Positions 1 to 6,876 are shown, counted from the first letter of the stretch. The stretch: DNA of 15,928 nt from Methanobacteriota archaeon (GCA_030837265.1 JAUPKV010000222.1:1-15928), one strand, 5' to 3'. Notes: generated by a model from the letters alone, not told the origin. Numbers and translations: made by a program.

Positions 1-42
1 AGCTTGACCCTGAGGTTTTTAAACCATTATGAGAATAAGCAT

Positions 43-414
43 ATGGGGATACTTACGGAAGAACTGACAAAGCTAATTGTTGCCGATATTATAGGAATCG
101 ATTGTTGTGTTGCAGCCTGTGACGGGCATAAAGTACATGACAGAATCGCAGCTGTGTTCAATGAAAACCGGAAGGTAGAGATCTCTTTTGCAGGGACAAG
201 TGAGATTACTCCTGCTTTCCTAAATGCAGTAGTCGGACAGCTTTATGAAACTTTTCCAATTGAATTGATTGAAAGCAGTCTTTTTTTTACTGATATTTCG
301 GAAGAAGACAAAATTATTCTTAAAAGAGTTCTCGAGAGAGCTAAAACCTATTCTGAGAATGCCTACTCTTGCAAAAAAGCATTAAATGATGTACTGGGGG
401 GGGAGGATGCATAA
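43..414 (+). CDS. STAS-like (DUF4325) domain protein
   Basis: Small soluble protein of about 123 residues from the ATG at 43. The core (KVEISFAGTSEITPAFLNAV, then GQLYETF) matches the signature I know from the STAS-like DUF4325 family: a beta strand ending in F-x-G, then a helix with S/T-x-AFLNA and GQLY. Family members are small regulatory domains of unknown ligand, often found near histidine-kinase-like ATPases. There are no membrane segments or catalytic motifs. The frame is open to the window edge (a TTG sits at 4), so an upstream start cannot be excluded. I prefer 43 because homologues begin shortly before the ADII-type strand, although I see no clear Shine-Dalgarno. The 3' end overlaps the PIN gene, implying one transcript and coupled translation. 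By position it could be the antitoxin or regulator of the PIN protein; that role is inference. Confidence 0.8.
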   Translation: MGILTEELTKLIVADIIGIDCCVAACDGHKVHDRIAAVFNENRKVEISFAGTSEITPAFLNAVVGQLYETFPIELIESSLFFTDISEEDKIILKRVLERAKTYSENAYSCKKALNDVLGGEDA

Positions 415-1039
415 GAAGGTCCATACGGCAACAGTTTATCCTTTAAGGCGACGTCCGAGGCTTCTTGCCGGAAGAAATAGGCCTGAAAAATTTATTTCCT
501 TAAATGTCCATTCTATAGACGACTATAGTTTCCCTGCAGGTAAAGGCTACTTCTTTGACACAAATATCTGGCTCTATATTTACGGTCCCATAGGTTGGCC
601 CGATGAAAAGTCAGATGTTTATTCAAGGGTACTAAAAGAGATCAGGAATTCAAAAGGTACAATCTATATTAATTGCATGATAATTTCAGAATTCATCAAT
701 ACTTTCTCAAGGATAGAGTTCAAACAGCAGTCAGAATTTACCAGGTTCAAGGATTTTCGAGGTTCGCTGAAATATCGGGCAATTGCCCAGGACATTTCCT
801 ATAATGTAAAAAAGATTTTCAAAAGTACTCTTGCCTGTGATCCGGAATTACAGGTAATAAACTTCCCTGAAGTTATGGACATGTTCGAACAAGGAAAATA
901 CGATTTCAATGACCTTCTTTTTGCTCAAATTTGTCGTGCAAAAAATCTTGTATTTGTAACCCATGACAAAGATTTTAGAGAACTTGGAGTCGAAATACTG
1001 ACTGCAAACAGAAAGTTGTTAAGTACAGATGAAGAGTGA
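386..1039 (+). CDS. PIN-domain nuclease, VapC-like, partner of the STAS-like protein
   Basis: Putative metal-dependent ribonuclease. Counting from the ATG at 386 (217 aa), the PIN acidic residues are D58 in FFDTNIWLYIYG, E102 in IISEFINTF, D176 in FNDLLFAQI and D194/D196 in VTHDKDF, the usual order for a complete active site. About 50 residues precede the first active-site strand, including a basic run (LRRRPR); this is longer than in minimal VapC toxins. Start choice is uncertain. ATG 386 overlaps the previous gene by 29 bp. ATG 407 follows a run of eight G then AGG (396-406), a Shine-Dalgarno-like tract that lies too close to 407 and also serves 386 poorly. Either way translation is probably coupled to the STAS-like gene. 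PIN proteins are usually toxins or RNA-processing nucleases. A toxin role here is inferred from pairing and size; no known antitoxin family is visible. Confidence 0.85.
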   Translation: MMYWGGRMHKKVHTATVYPLRRRPRLLAGRNRPEKFISLNVHSIDDYSFPAGKGYFFDTNIWLYIYGPIGWPDEKSDVYSRVLKEIRNSKGTIYINCMIISEFINTFSRIEFKQQSEFTRFKDFRGSLKYRAIAQDISYNVKKIFKSTLACDPELQVINFPEVMDMFEQGKYDFNDLLFAQICRAKNLVFVTHDKDFRELGVEILTANRKLLSTDEE

Positions 1040-1044
1040 AAATT

Positions 1045-1425
1045 TCATTTAACCTGGTTTTCAGGGCTTTGTCTCTTTACAAATATGTTATTTATCCTTT
1101 TTTGGTCCGGGTCACGAGAATTGCCTCCGTCTATAGGGATTGGCTTTGAGAGTGCTTTTTTTAACTCAGAAATTTGCTCAGGTGTTAAAAAAGATTTTAC
1201 TCCTCTGCCAGTTTTACATTTAAGGCTGAGTAAACCTTCATTTTCAGCACGTTTTATCCAGCGGTAAACTGTTGAGCAATATACGGAAAATTCTTCTGCA
1301 ACTTTTGCCGGACTTAGCCCGTTTTTTACAAGTAATAAGGCTTGAAGTCTAATTTGCTCATCTTTATCGCAGGAGTTTGCTGTTGCTTCAACAATATCCT
1401 TTGTAGTGAACATATCCAAACTCAT
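1045..1425 (-). pseudogene. Truncated IS630-type transposase, N-terminal HTH part
   Basis: 126-residue ORF. Residues about 25-65 (LQALLLVKNGLSPAKVAEEF, then STVYRWIKR) form a helix-turn-helix of the kind that opens IS630/Tc1-mariner transposases. The following stretch with GRGVKSFLTPEQISELKKAL and KPIPIDGG is the linker typical of these proteins. After PIDGG the sequence no longer looks like a transposase (NSRDPDQKRINNIF...) and ends. The whole DDE catalytic domain is missing, since a complete IS630 transposase is around 330-350 aa, so this is a broken or partial element. It converges on the PIN gene with 5 bp between stop codons. I found no terminal inverted repeats. AT-rich TATA-like sequence (AATATATAAG at 1450-1441) lies just upstream of the start. 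It could instead be a domesticated DNA-binding protein, since the frame is intact. Confidence 0.65.
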
Positions 1426-1511
1426 AACTTATATAATATACTTATATATTCTATAAATATTTTACATCATAATGAAAACTCGTTAAATGATAGAGTTATT
1501 ACAAGGTCTGC

Positions 1512-1519
1512 CATATAAA
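1512..1519 (+). promoter_or_regulatory. Candidate TATA box for the MATE gene
   Basis: CATATAAA lies about 85 nt before the MATE start codon and would give a leader of about 60 nt. It shares a 175-bp divergent spacer with the transposase remnant, whose side has several TATA-like runs between 1429 and 1460. Assigned by eye only. Confidence 0.35.
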
Positions 1520-1600
1520 CGACTGCTCAGATATTGCCTTAGAAGCCCAAAAGTTGAATCCTATGGGTTTCTCTAGCTTTTATTTAAGGAAGACGTATTT

Positions 1601-3055
1601 ATGGAAAGTGATCAGGATAAAACGACAATATCAGCCAGTAATGCAGTAATAGAAGAGACTACTGGTGTAAAAACATTACTCGGGGATCCAAAAAAAGCAG
1701 TCGTGAAACTGTCAATTCCTATGATTATAGCGATGTCCGTACAGACTATATATAGCATAATAGATACGTACTGGGTCTCCGGACTGGGAGCGGATGCCCT
1801 TGCAGCAATGGGTTTCGTGTTCCCATTTTTCTTTATCAGCATGGCTTTGTCCAATGGAATAGGTATAGGAGGGGGAGCTGCTATATCTCGCAGGATCGGC
1901 GCCAGGGATAAGGCAGGAGCAGACAATGCCGCAGTTCACACTATGATTATTACTTTCCTGTGTGCTATTGTATTCACAATCCCATTTTATGTATACGCCC
2001 CTCAGCTCTTCATCCTTACAGGAGCTGGAAAGACTACAGGTCTTGCGGTAGCTTTTGCCAGGGTTATTTTCCTTGGAAGTATAATAATATTTTTTTCCAG
2101 CGTTGCAAACTCCATTCTTCGAAGTGAAGGAGATTCGAAGCGAGCTATGAACGCAATGATCGTCAGTGCAGTCCTTAACATGATCCTTGATCCTATATTT
2201 ATTTACAATTGGAATATGGGAATTGCGGGTGCGGCTTGGGCCACCTTACTTTCCATATTAATTTCATCTCTAATGATGGCTAACTGGCTATTTTTTAGAA
2301 AAGATACCTATATAAGCTTCAATTTCAAGATTTTCCGCTTTGACAGTAGCATAGTAAAAGAAATCTTTGAAATTGCAGTTCCTGCTTCAGCTCAGCAACT
2401 TTCAATGTCCTTGTCAATGATTTTTTTAAATTTTATTATTGTGTTAGTAAGCAATACCGATGGAGTTGCAGTTTATTCTACAGGCTGGAGAATTGCAACA
2501 ATTGCGATGGCTCCTCTGTTGGGAATGGCAATGGCAATTATTTCAATAACTGGAGCGGCAATTGGTGCCCATGACTATATAAAAGCAAAAGTTGCTCTTT
2601 CTTATTCAACGAAACTTGGTGTTCTTATCGAGTGTGCAATTGGAGCAATCCTGTTTATCTTTGCTACGCCAATAGCGTACATATTCACAAAATCCGAAGG
2701 AGGAACTCATATAACTGCCGATCTAGCCCATTTTCTGAGAGTTATGTGTTTGTTCTACCCGATAGCTTCACTTGGCTTTTTTTCCTCATCCTTCTTCCAG
2801 GGGGCAGGCAAAGGTATGAATGCTCTGATTGCAACTCTCCTGAGAACTATTGTCTTTACCCCGCTATTTTCAGCGCTCTTAGCTGTCACCTTTAATATGG
2901 GACAGGTAGGTGCCTGGTGGGGAATGGTCATAGGCAATGGATTAGGTTCTTTGATAATGTATCTCTGGGCAAAAAATTACTTAAAAGCACTTATGAGAAC
3001 TAAACCTGCTCCAATAGTCATGGAGCTTAAACCTGAAGCTGGACAGTCGCTGTAA
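1601..3055 (+). CDS. MATE-family multidrug/Na+ (H+) antiporter
   Basis: Integral membrane exporter of 484 aa, the normal MATE length of about 450-480, predicted to have twelve membrane helices in two six-helix bundles. The first half shows family hallmarks: a helix starting IPMIIAMSVQTIYSIID (P40, D55), then WVSGLGADALAAMGFVFP, and GIGIGGGAAISRRIGARD at about 86-103. The second half repeats this pattern (IAVPASAQQLSMSLS, then GAAIGAHDYIKAK). It is closer to archaeal/Firmicutes MepA/DinF-like MATEs than to NorM, judged from sequence style only. The family exports cationic drugs or metabolites using an ion gradient; the substrate here is unknown. The start at ATG 1601 is supported by AAGGAAG about 8 nt upstream. 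It appears monocistronic and converges on the hydrolase gene, with 42 bp between the stops. Confidence 0.93.
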   Translation: MESDQDKTTISASNAVIEETTGVKTLLGDPKKAVVKLSIPMIIAMSVQTIYSIIDTYWVSGLGADALAAMGFVFPFFFISMALSNGIGIGGGAAISRRIGARDKAGADNAAVHTMIITFLCAIVFTIPFYVYAPQLFILTGAGKTTGLAVAFARVIFLGSIIIFFSSVANSILRSEGDSKRAMNAMIVSAVLNMILDPIFIYNWNMGIAGAAWATLLSILISSLMMANWLFFRKDTYISFNFKIFRFDSSIVKEIFEIAVPASAQQLSMSLSMIFLNFIIVLVSNTDGVAVYSTGWRIATIAMAPLLGMAMAIISITGAAIGAHDYIKAKVALSYSTKLGVLIECAIGAILFIFATPIAYIFTKSEGGTHITADLAHFLRVMCLFYPIASLGFFSSSFFQGAGKGMNALIATLLRTIVFTPLFSALLAVTFNMGQVGAWWGMVIGNGLGSLIMYLWAKNYLKALMRTKPAPIVMELKPEAGQSL

Positions 3056-3097
3056 TTCTTGTTTTCTTATCCAAATAAAGCTCGACCCAGCTCAAAT

Positions 3098-4363
3098 TCA
3101 TATGGGATTGTTTCTTATCCAGTTGTATATGATCTCCCATAATTCTGAAGAATTATAGTCCATAACTATACTGCAGTGACCCTGGCTATTCCAGTTCATG
3201 GAGGTTACTCTGCTGTTTATTTTTCCAACTTCGTTTGTATACCACCATGCCCCGTAGTCACCAAATCCGCCTCCGAGTCCGATATAAAGGACCGGAGAAT
3301 CAATTTTAGAGTAGTCAATCTCATAGCCATCCATATTGCCCATTAAGCCTGCCATGTATTTATCCAGATATTTTGGGGTATGAGGGATAGCCCCCCCAGT
3401 CAAGGTCAGATTGAGTAAGCGATTTTCGTCGACATAATGGAGCCCGTTGAGGTCCCCACTCCAATAATGATAATTAGGAGTGTAGGGATGCGCATTAAAA
3501 GTATATGTCTGGCTAGCCATAAGCCTGAAAATTTGCCTGTTTGTGAATCTGTCATTAAAGGAAGATTTTTCCTCAGGGTCTGTTAAAGCCAGTTTGGCGA
3601 TCTGCATCATAACAGCCATATTGATAGCATTATATGTTCTATTTTCCATACTTTTAGAGACTATCTCAAATTCCTGAGCCTGCGATTGTATTAATTCCAA
3701 GCACTTAGGATCGTATTTTATAATAATATCAACAGACACCATCCTGTCAACAGAACCCAGAGACAGACCTTCGTATTCACTTGTTGCATAAGCAGTAAGA
3801 ATCAATGCCCCGTGACTGTGCCCGATTGCCGTAACCTCTATATTATCCACCGGCTCATTATTTAACAGAGCGGTATGAATTCTTGAGATAACGATACTGT
3901 CATAGATGTCGCTCATATACTTGTCAATATTCCAGTTTTCCATAAAACTGAAGTCCGTTTCATTTACAGGAATATTTGTTTCTCTCCTGTCTAAGATATA
4001 TGTGCTGTATCCCAGTTGGGCATAATATATTGCCATTTCGGAATAGAACTTCTCAGTTAAAGCCTGTCCAGGTAGAATTATTATATTATGGTTTATTTCC
4101 GTGTTCCAGGGATTTTTCTCTTTCACATAGTTGGTAAGCATAATATAATCGTATTTCTCAGGCCCAACATTTACTCTAAGTTTATACTCCGCAATGTCGT
4201 CGCATACATTTCCAATTCTATCTTTTTGTGTTGAAGAGAAGTAAAGTTTTGATATTCTCAAAAAACCAGGATCACATGTAATATTCAACTTATCGAGTTT
4301 AGTATACAGAACTTCCATTCTTTCATCACATTTCACACCCTTTAGTACATTGTGAGTGATCAT
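3098..4363 (-). CDS. Alpha/beta-hydrolase fold protein, unrecognised subfamily
   Basis: Soluble hydrolase of 421 aa. Numbered from an alternative GTG at 4372, the nucleophile elbow is GHSHG (184-188, S186) preceded by an NIEVTAI strand. An oxyanion-hole region is likely near IIILPGQALTEKFYSEMA (97-114), and LGYSTYILDRRE (120-131) resembles the strand after the first helix. The likely triad partners are D372 in GGGFGDYG and H399 in SQGHCSIV. The roughly 180-residue stretch between the nucleophile and the acid is longer than usual and suggests an inserted lid. There is no signal peptide. The start at ATG 4363 is preferred because AAGGTG (4375-4370) sits 6 nt upstream; the GTG at 4372 lies inside that site. 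The substrate is unknown; an esterase, lipase or PHA-depolymerase-like role is possible. It has its own promoter in the AT-rich spacer and no operon partner. Confidence 0.8.
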   Translation of the reverse strand: MITHNVLKGVKCDERMEVLYTKLDKLNITCDPGFLRISKLYFSSTQKDRIGNVCDDIAEYKLRVNVGPEKYDYIMLTNYVKEKNPWNTEINHNIIILPGQALTEKFYSEMAIYYAQLGYSTYILDRRETNIPVNETDFSFMENWNIDKYMSDIYDSIVISRIHTALLNNEPVDNIEVTAIGHSHGALILTAYATSEYEGLSLGSVDRMVSVDIIIKYDPKCLELIQSQAQEFEIVSKSMENRTYNAINMAVMMQIAKLALTDPEEKSSFNDRFTNRQIFRLMASQTYTFNAHPYTPNYHYWSGDLNGLHYVDENRLLNLTLTGGAIPHTPKYLDKYMAGLMGNMDGYEIDYSKIDSPVLYIGLGGGFGDYGAWWYTNEVGKINSRVTSMNWNSQGHCSIVMDYNSSELWEIIYNWIRNNPI

Positions 4364-4440
4364 ATTCCACACCTTATGATATTGTAATAGCTATTAGTTT
4401 AGATAAAAATTAAACCTATAAGCTTAAAACAGACGTTTTT

Positions 4441-4479
4441 AAGAAACTTTTTTGAATGTTGATTTCCAGAAAGTTTCTT
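4441..4479. repeat. Perfect 10-bp inverted repeat upstream of the hydrolase
   Basis: AAGAAACTTT (4441-4450) and AAAGTTTCTT (4470-4479) are exact reverse complements separated by 19 nt. The repeat lies about 80-115 bp upstream of the hydrolase start, where an activator or repressor site would be plausible. It could also form a hairpin in RNA. Its function is unknown. Confidence 0.55.
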
Positions 4480-4677
4480 CAGAAGGACTTTATAGGATCT
4501 TATTTATCCATAAACCTGGAATGTTTTTTTTCATTTAGCACATATTTTTTTTATTATATAAGAATGTAATTTTGAGGATTGATAATTATTATAGCAAAAA
4601 GTCCCAGGTTTCTTTAAATTATTGCGTTAAGTATGTAGAATTTCTTAATTTTATATTTAGCAAGAGTTAAACAAAAT

Positions 4678-4722
4678 AAAACCAGTGATTTTCGAAAGTC
4701 TAAGTTTTAGAATCTGGTTTTT
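4678..4722 (+). terminator. Hairpin with T-tract: terminator or small-RNA 3' end
   Basis: AAAACCAG (4678-4685) pairs exactly with CTGGTTTT (4714-4721). The 28-nt interior contains a near-palindrome around TTTCGAAA and a short CTAA/TTAG stem, and T residues continue to 4722. The arrangement resembles an intrinsic terminator or a folded small RNA. No gene ends nearby on the plus strand, so if it is a terminator it closes an unannotated transcript. Confidence 0.35.
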
Positions 4723-5225
4723 GTTATATATATTTCTCAGGGCAGATAAATCATTGCAGAAAAACCGGCATTGTTAAGTCCATATTTTATATATTTATTA
4801 ATTGTAACTAATCAAAATGACATAATAATTTTCAACCTTTTTTAACTTTATTAATTAGTTTTTGGTTTTAGGTAATAGTTAAGATTTTTTAAAATATAAA
4901 CAGGCCAAATATAGTAAAATTTTTTTAAAACGAGCTTTATAGAAAATTTTATATAGTAGCATTGTACATTGTATATTTACTACTCCTTAATTGCAAAATA
5001 TTTATACTGTTAAAAATAAACATCTACAAAAATGAGAATTTACTCCGACAGATTACTTTTCGAGATAAGAGGAAGAATGCAAGTATAAGGTCAAAAAAAG
5101 GTTGTGAATTTATATACTTATAAAATATCTTTCGTAAGAAATAAAATCATAACATTCCTTTTCCTAAATCTCAATTTAGAAAATAGAGCTCAAATTATTC
5201 CCGAGCGGATTAAAAGAGAAAAACA

Positions 5226-5234
5226 TTTATAAAA
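5226..5234 (+). promoter_or_regulatory. Strong candidate TATA box for the DUF1699 transcript
   Basis: TTTATAAAA followed by more A, with purine-rich sequence (AGAGAAAAACA) just upstream as expected for a BRE. Transcription would begin near 5256, giving a leader of about 350 nt. The striking base skew of the leader begins close to this predicted start, which supports the assignment. A short palindrome, CCTGA-GA-TCAGG (5251-5262), falls at the predicted start. Confidence 0.45.
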
Positions 5235-5460
5235 AAATAAACACTTAAATCCTGAGATCAGGAAAAAGCCTGAAAATTTAAAATATTTACAAAAACTTTA
5301 AAAATCTTAAAGAACCATAAAGAAACTCAATAAGCCCTAAATAGTAAAAATAAACCGAAAGAAATATAAAAACAACCTTAAAAACCTTTAAAAATTTAAA
5401 AAACATGAGGAAACCCAAAAAAACTCTAAAAAAACCCTGAAAAACATTTAAAAACATTTA

Positions 5461-5550
5461 AAAAACCCTATAAACACTAAAGAAACCCTATAAACACTAA
5501 AGAAACCCTATAAACACTAAAGAAACCCTATAAACACTAAAGAAACCCTA
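5461..5550 (+). repeat. 20-bp tandem repeat, about 4.5 copies
   Basis: The unit AGAAACCCTATAAACACTAA is exact at 5481, 5501 and 5521. A first copy at 5461 differs only at the second base (AA for AG), and a half copy (AGAAACCCTA) sits at 5541. Looser relatives (AAACCC plus A-run) extend from about 5400 to 5580. The array lies 55-145 bp upstream of the DUF1699 start codon. The near-identity of the copies points to recent expansion by slippage. Confidence 0.95.
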
Positions 5551-5604
5551 AAAAATAATAGGAAACCCAAATAACTCTAAAAACTTGAAAACAGCGGTGA
5601 TTAA

Positions 5605-6000
5605 ATGAAAATTAGAGTTGTAAGCTCAAAAGAAGAAATAGACACTTTAAAACTTGATGAGGAGATTGTCCACCTCGCATTCAGACCATCCAATAAGGAC
5701 ATCTTCAAACTCATCCTAAAGTGTCCAGAAGTAAAAGCGATCCATGTCCCAAGCTCATACAAGAGAACAATTTCCAGTTCTGCGCAGATGTATCTTTCCA
5801 TGCAGAATATAGCTCTACTTGAGGGCGATGTATGGGGACACAGAAAGGATATCAATGAATACTCAGAAGTCTCCCAGCATGTTTTTGACAGAATAAAGGA
5901 ACTTAAAGAAGAAGGTCTTTCTGACGAAGATACTATTGAGAAGCTAGTGAGGGAAACCAGACTTAGCCCTGATTTTGTTAGTTTCATTATATCTAATTGA
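5605..6000 (+). CDS. DUF1699 family protein
   Basis: Soluble protein of 131 aa that I recognise as DUF1699, a family I know mainly from Methanosarcinales. The N-terminus MKIRVVSSKEEI, the central PEVKAIHVPSSYKRTIS (about 46-62) and the LLEGDVWGHRKDINEY segment (about 72-87) are typical. The C-terminal half is charged and helical (VFDRIKELKEEGLSDEDTIE), with a pattern reminiscent of a small DNA- or protein-binding helical domain. There are no catalytic motifs, cysteines or membrane segments. Its biochemical role is unknown. The start at ATG 5605 is supported by GGTGAT at 5596-5601, 3 nt upstream. The gene stands alone between a roughly 350-nt A-rich leader and a terminator-like hairpin, so it appears monocistronic and possibly controlled through its leader. 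Confidence 0.88.
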   Translation: MKIRVVSSKEEIDTLKLDEEIVHLAFRPSNKDIFKLILKCPEVKAIHVPSSYKRTISSSAQMYLSMQNIALLEGDVWGHRKDINEYSEVSQHVFDRIKELKEEGLSDEDTIEKLVRETRLSPDFVSFIISN

Positions 6001-6010
6001 AACTGATAGT

Positions 6011-6046
6011 TGCCGGTCATTGCCTGACTGGCATTTCCTTTTTCTA
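6011..6046 (+). terminator. Hairpin terminator after DUF1699
   Basis: TGCCGGTCA (6011-6019) pairs with TGACTGGCA (6025-6033), with one mismatch or G-U pair and a 5-nt loop. A pyrimidine and T-rich tail (TTTCCTTTTTCT) follows. It starts 10 nt after the stop codon, the expected place for transcription termination. Confidence 0.65.
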
Positions 6047-6522
6047 CAGGTATCCGTAAGAAGCCTTTTAAATTCTGATTAATCCATATTAATTATCGAA
6101 ATAGGTCTTCATTCCCCCACATTCTGAAGTTTTTAAGAATTTGTTCCCTTTTTTAGTATATTTGGTTTTGCTTTCAAAAATCGAAATGTATAAACCGCGT
6201 GATTAGCAAACACACTAAAAAGTTATCGATCGAGGAAAAAGTTATTGCAGACAGAAAATCTCAATTTGCAAGCATCTGCTATTCTTGATTATTTTCCTTT
6301 TAATGTTAAGTACTATATCTGTTATACAGAGCATTCAAATCCCAAAAACTATATAAAGTTCATATGACTTAAATTATATATCCAACATCGAACAAAACGA
6401 GAACTTGTTGGGGGGAGTATAAGTTAACAATTATTAATATTTAGCTTTGTTTTTATGAAACTTAAAATTACTTTAGTGATTTAAAGTGTATGCTGTTAAT
6501 GAAAATAGTAGCAGGAGATACA
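6047..6522. other. AT-rich spacer without a recognisable gene
   Basis: No supported coding frame. A TATA-like ACTATATAAAG sits at about 6348-6358. Some 50 nt later comes TTGGGGGGAG (6409-6418), a strong Shine-Dalgarno-like tract with no start codon at a useful distance; the best downstream ATGs open only 9- and 17-codon frames. AACTT and AAGTT flank the G-run, so it may lie in a small hairpin. This may be the 5' remains of a lost gene. Confidence 0.4.
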
Positions 6523-6523
6523 A

Positions 6524-6533
6524 GTTATAAAAA
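6524..6533 (+). promoter_or_regulatory. Candidate TATA box for the 103-aa gene
   Basis: GTTATAAAAA is centred about 27 nt upstream of 6555, which would place the RNA 5' end just before the AGGTGG Shine-Dalgarno (6555-6560) of the gene starting at 6565. Confidence 0.4.
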
Positions 6534-6564
6534 GGGGAACTAGTAAGTCTAATCAGGTGGTAAT

Positions 6565-6876
6565 ATGGGTGACGTGAAAAAAAAGAAAAGAGTCCCCAGA
6601 AAAATCTTTGGACCTACAAGCAAAATAATAAAGTGTGGGCTTTACAATAATGAGCAGGAAGTCTTGCAATGGATTTTGCACAACCAGGCTGAACAGAAAA
6701 TAAAATATTACAACAAAAAAATTTTAGAAATGAGAAAAAAATATGATATGGACTTTTCTGCGTTTGAAAATAAAGTCTGCTTGGGAAAAGGGAGAGAAGA
6801 TTTTGAAAAATGGGACGATTTCACACTTTGGGAAGGTTATGTCAAAGCTTACCGATACTGGGAGCAGTATTTATAA
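6565..6876 (+). CDS. Small basic helical protein, antitoxin-like, unrecognised
   Basis: 103 aa, start ATG 6565 with AGGTGG 4 nt upstream. The N-terminus is very basic (VKKKKRVPRK). The middle is helical (LQWILHNQAEQKIKYYNKKI, about 34-53). The tail pattern MRKKYDMDFSAFENKV, then EDFEKWDDF and W-E-x-YVKAYRYWE, resembles the C-terminal halves of small archaeal proteins usually encoded just before a toxin gene: a Y-x-M-x-F-x-x-F-E helix followed by an acidic D-x-x-x-W-x-x-Y helix. That resemblance is from memory and suggests an antitoxin. No HTH or ribbon-helix-helix DNA-binding motif is certain. The next frame begins 34 bp later and is broken, so if this was a pair, the partner has decayed. Confidence 0.6.
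   Translation: MGDVKKKKRVPRKIFGPTSKIIKCGLYNNEQEVLQWILHNQAEQKIKYYNKKILEMRKKYDMDFSAFENKVCLGKGREDFEKWDDFTLWEGYVKAYRYWEQYL

Larger units (their letters stand above)
4380..5604. other. 1.2 kb gene-poor AT-rich spacer
   Basis: No convincing coding frame is present on either strand. The stretch holds the hydrolase promoter region, inverted repeats at 4441-4479 and 4678-4721, several TATA-like sequences (for example 4723-4735 and around 4785 and 4949), and from about 5220 onward the A-rich leader of the DUF1699 gene. One or more small RNAs could be encoded here; nothing in the sequence proves it. Confidence 0.6.

Noticed and set aside
1040..1600. Terminal inverted repeats of an insertion sequence around the transposase remnant
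   Set aside because: I looked for matching ends flanking the HTH frame and found none, so no IS boundary is claimed.
5461..5550. 20-bp repeats as a CRISPR array
   Set aside because: Units are directly adjacent with no spacers, the unit is short and A-rich, and no cas genes are present.
5461..5580. AAACCCTA words as telomere-like repeats
   Set aside because: The match to CCCTAAA-type telomeres is local only; the true period is 20 bp and the region is interspersed with other sequence inside a circular-type archaeal chromosome context.
5601..6020. 139-aa frame antisense to the DUF1699 gene
   Set aside because: It is a mirror of a well-supported gene with a good Shine-Dalgarno; its serine/leucine-rich composition is typical of antisense frames.
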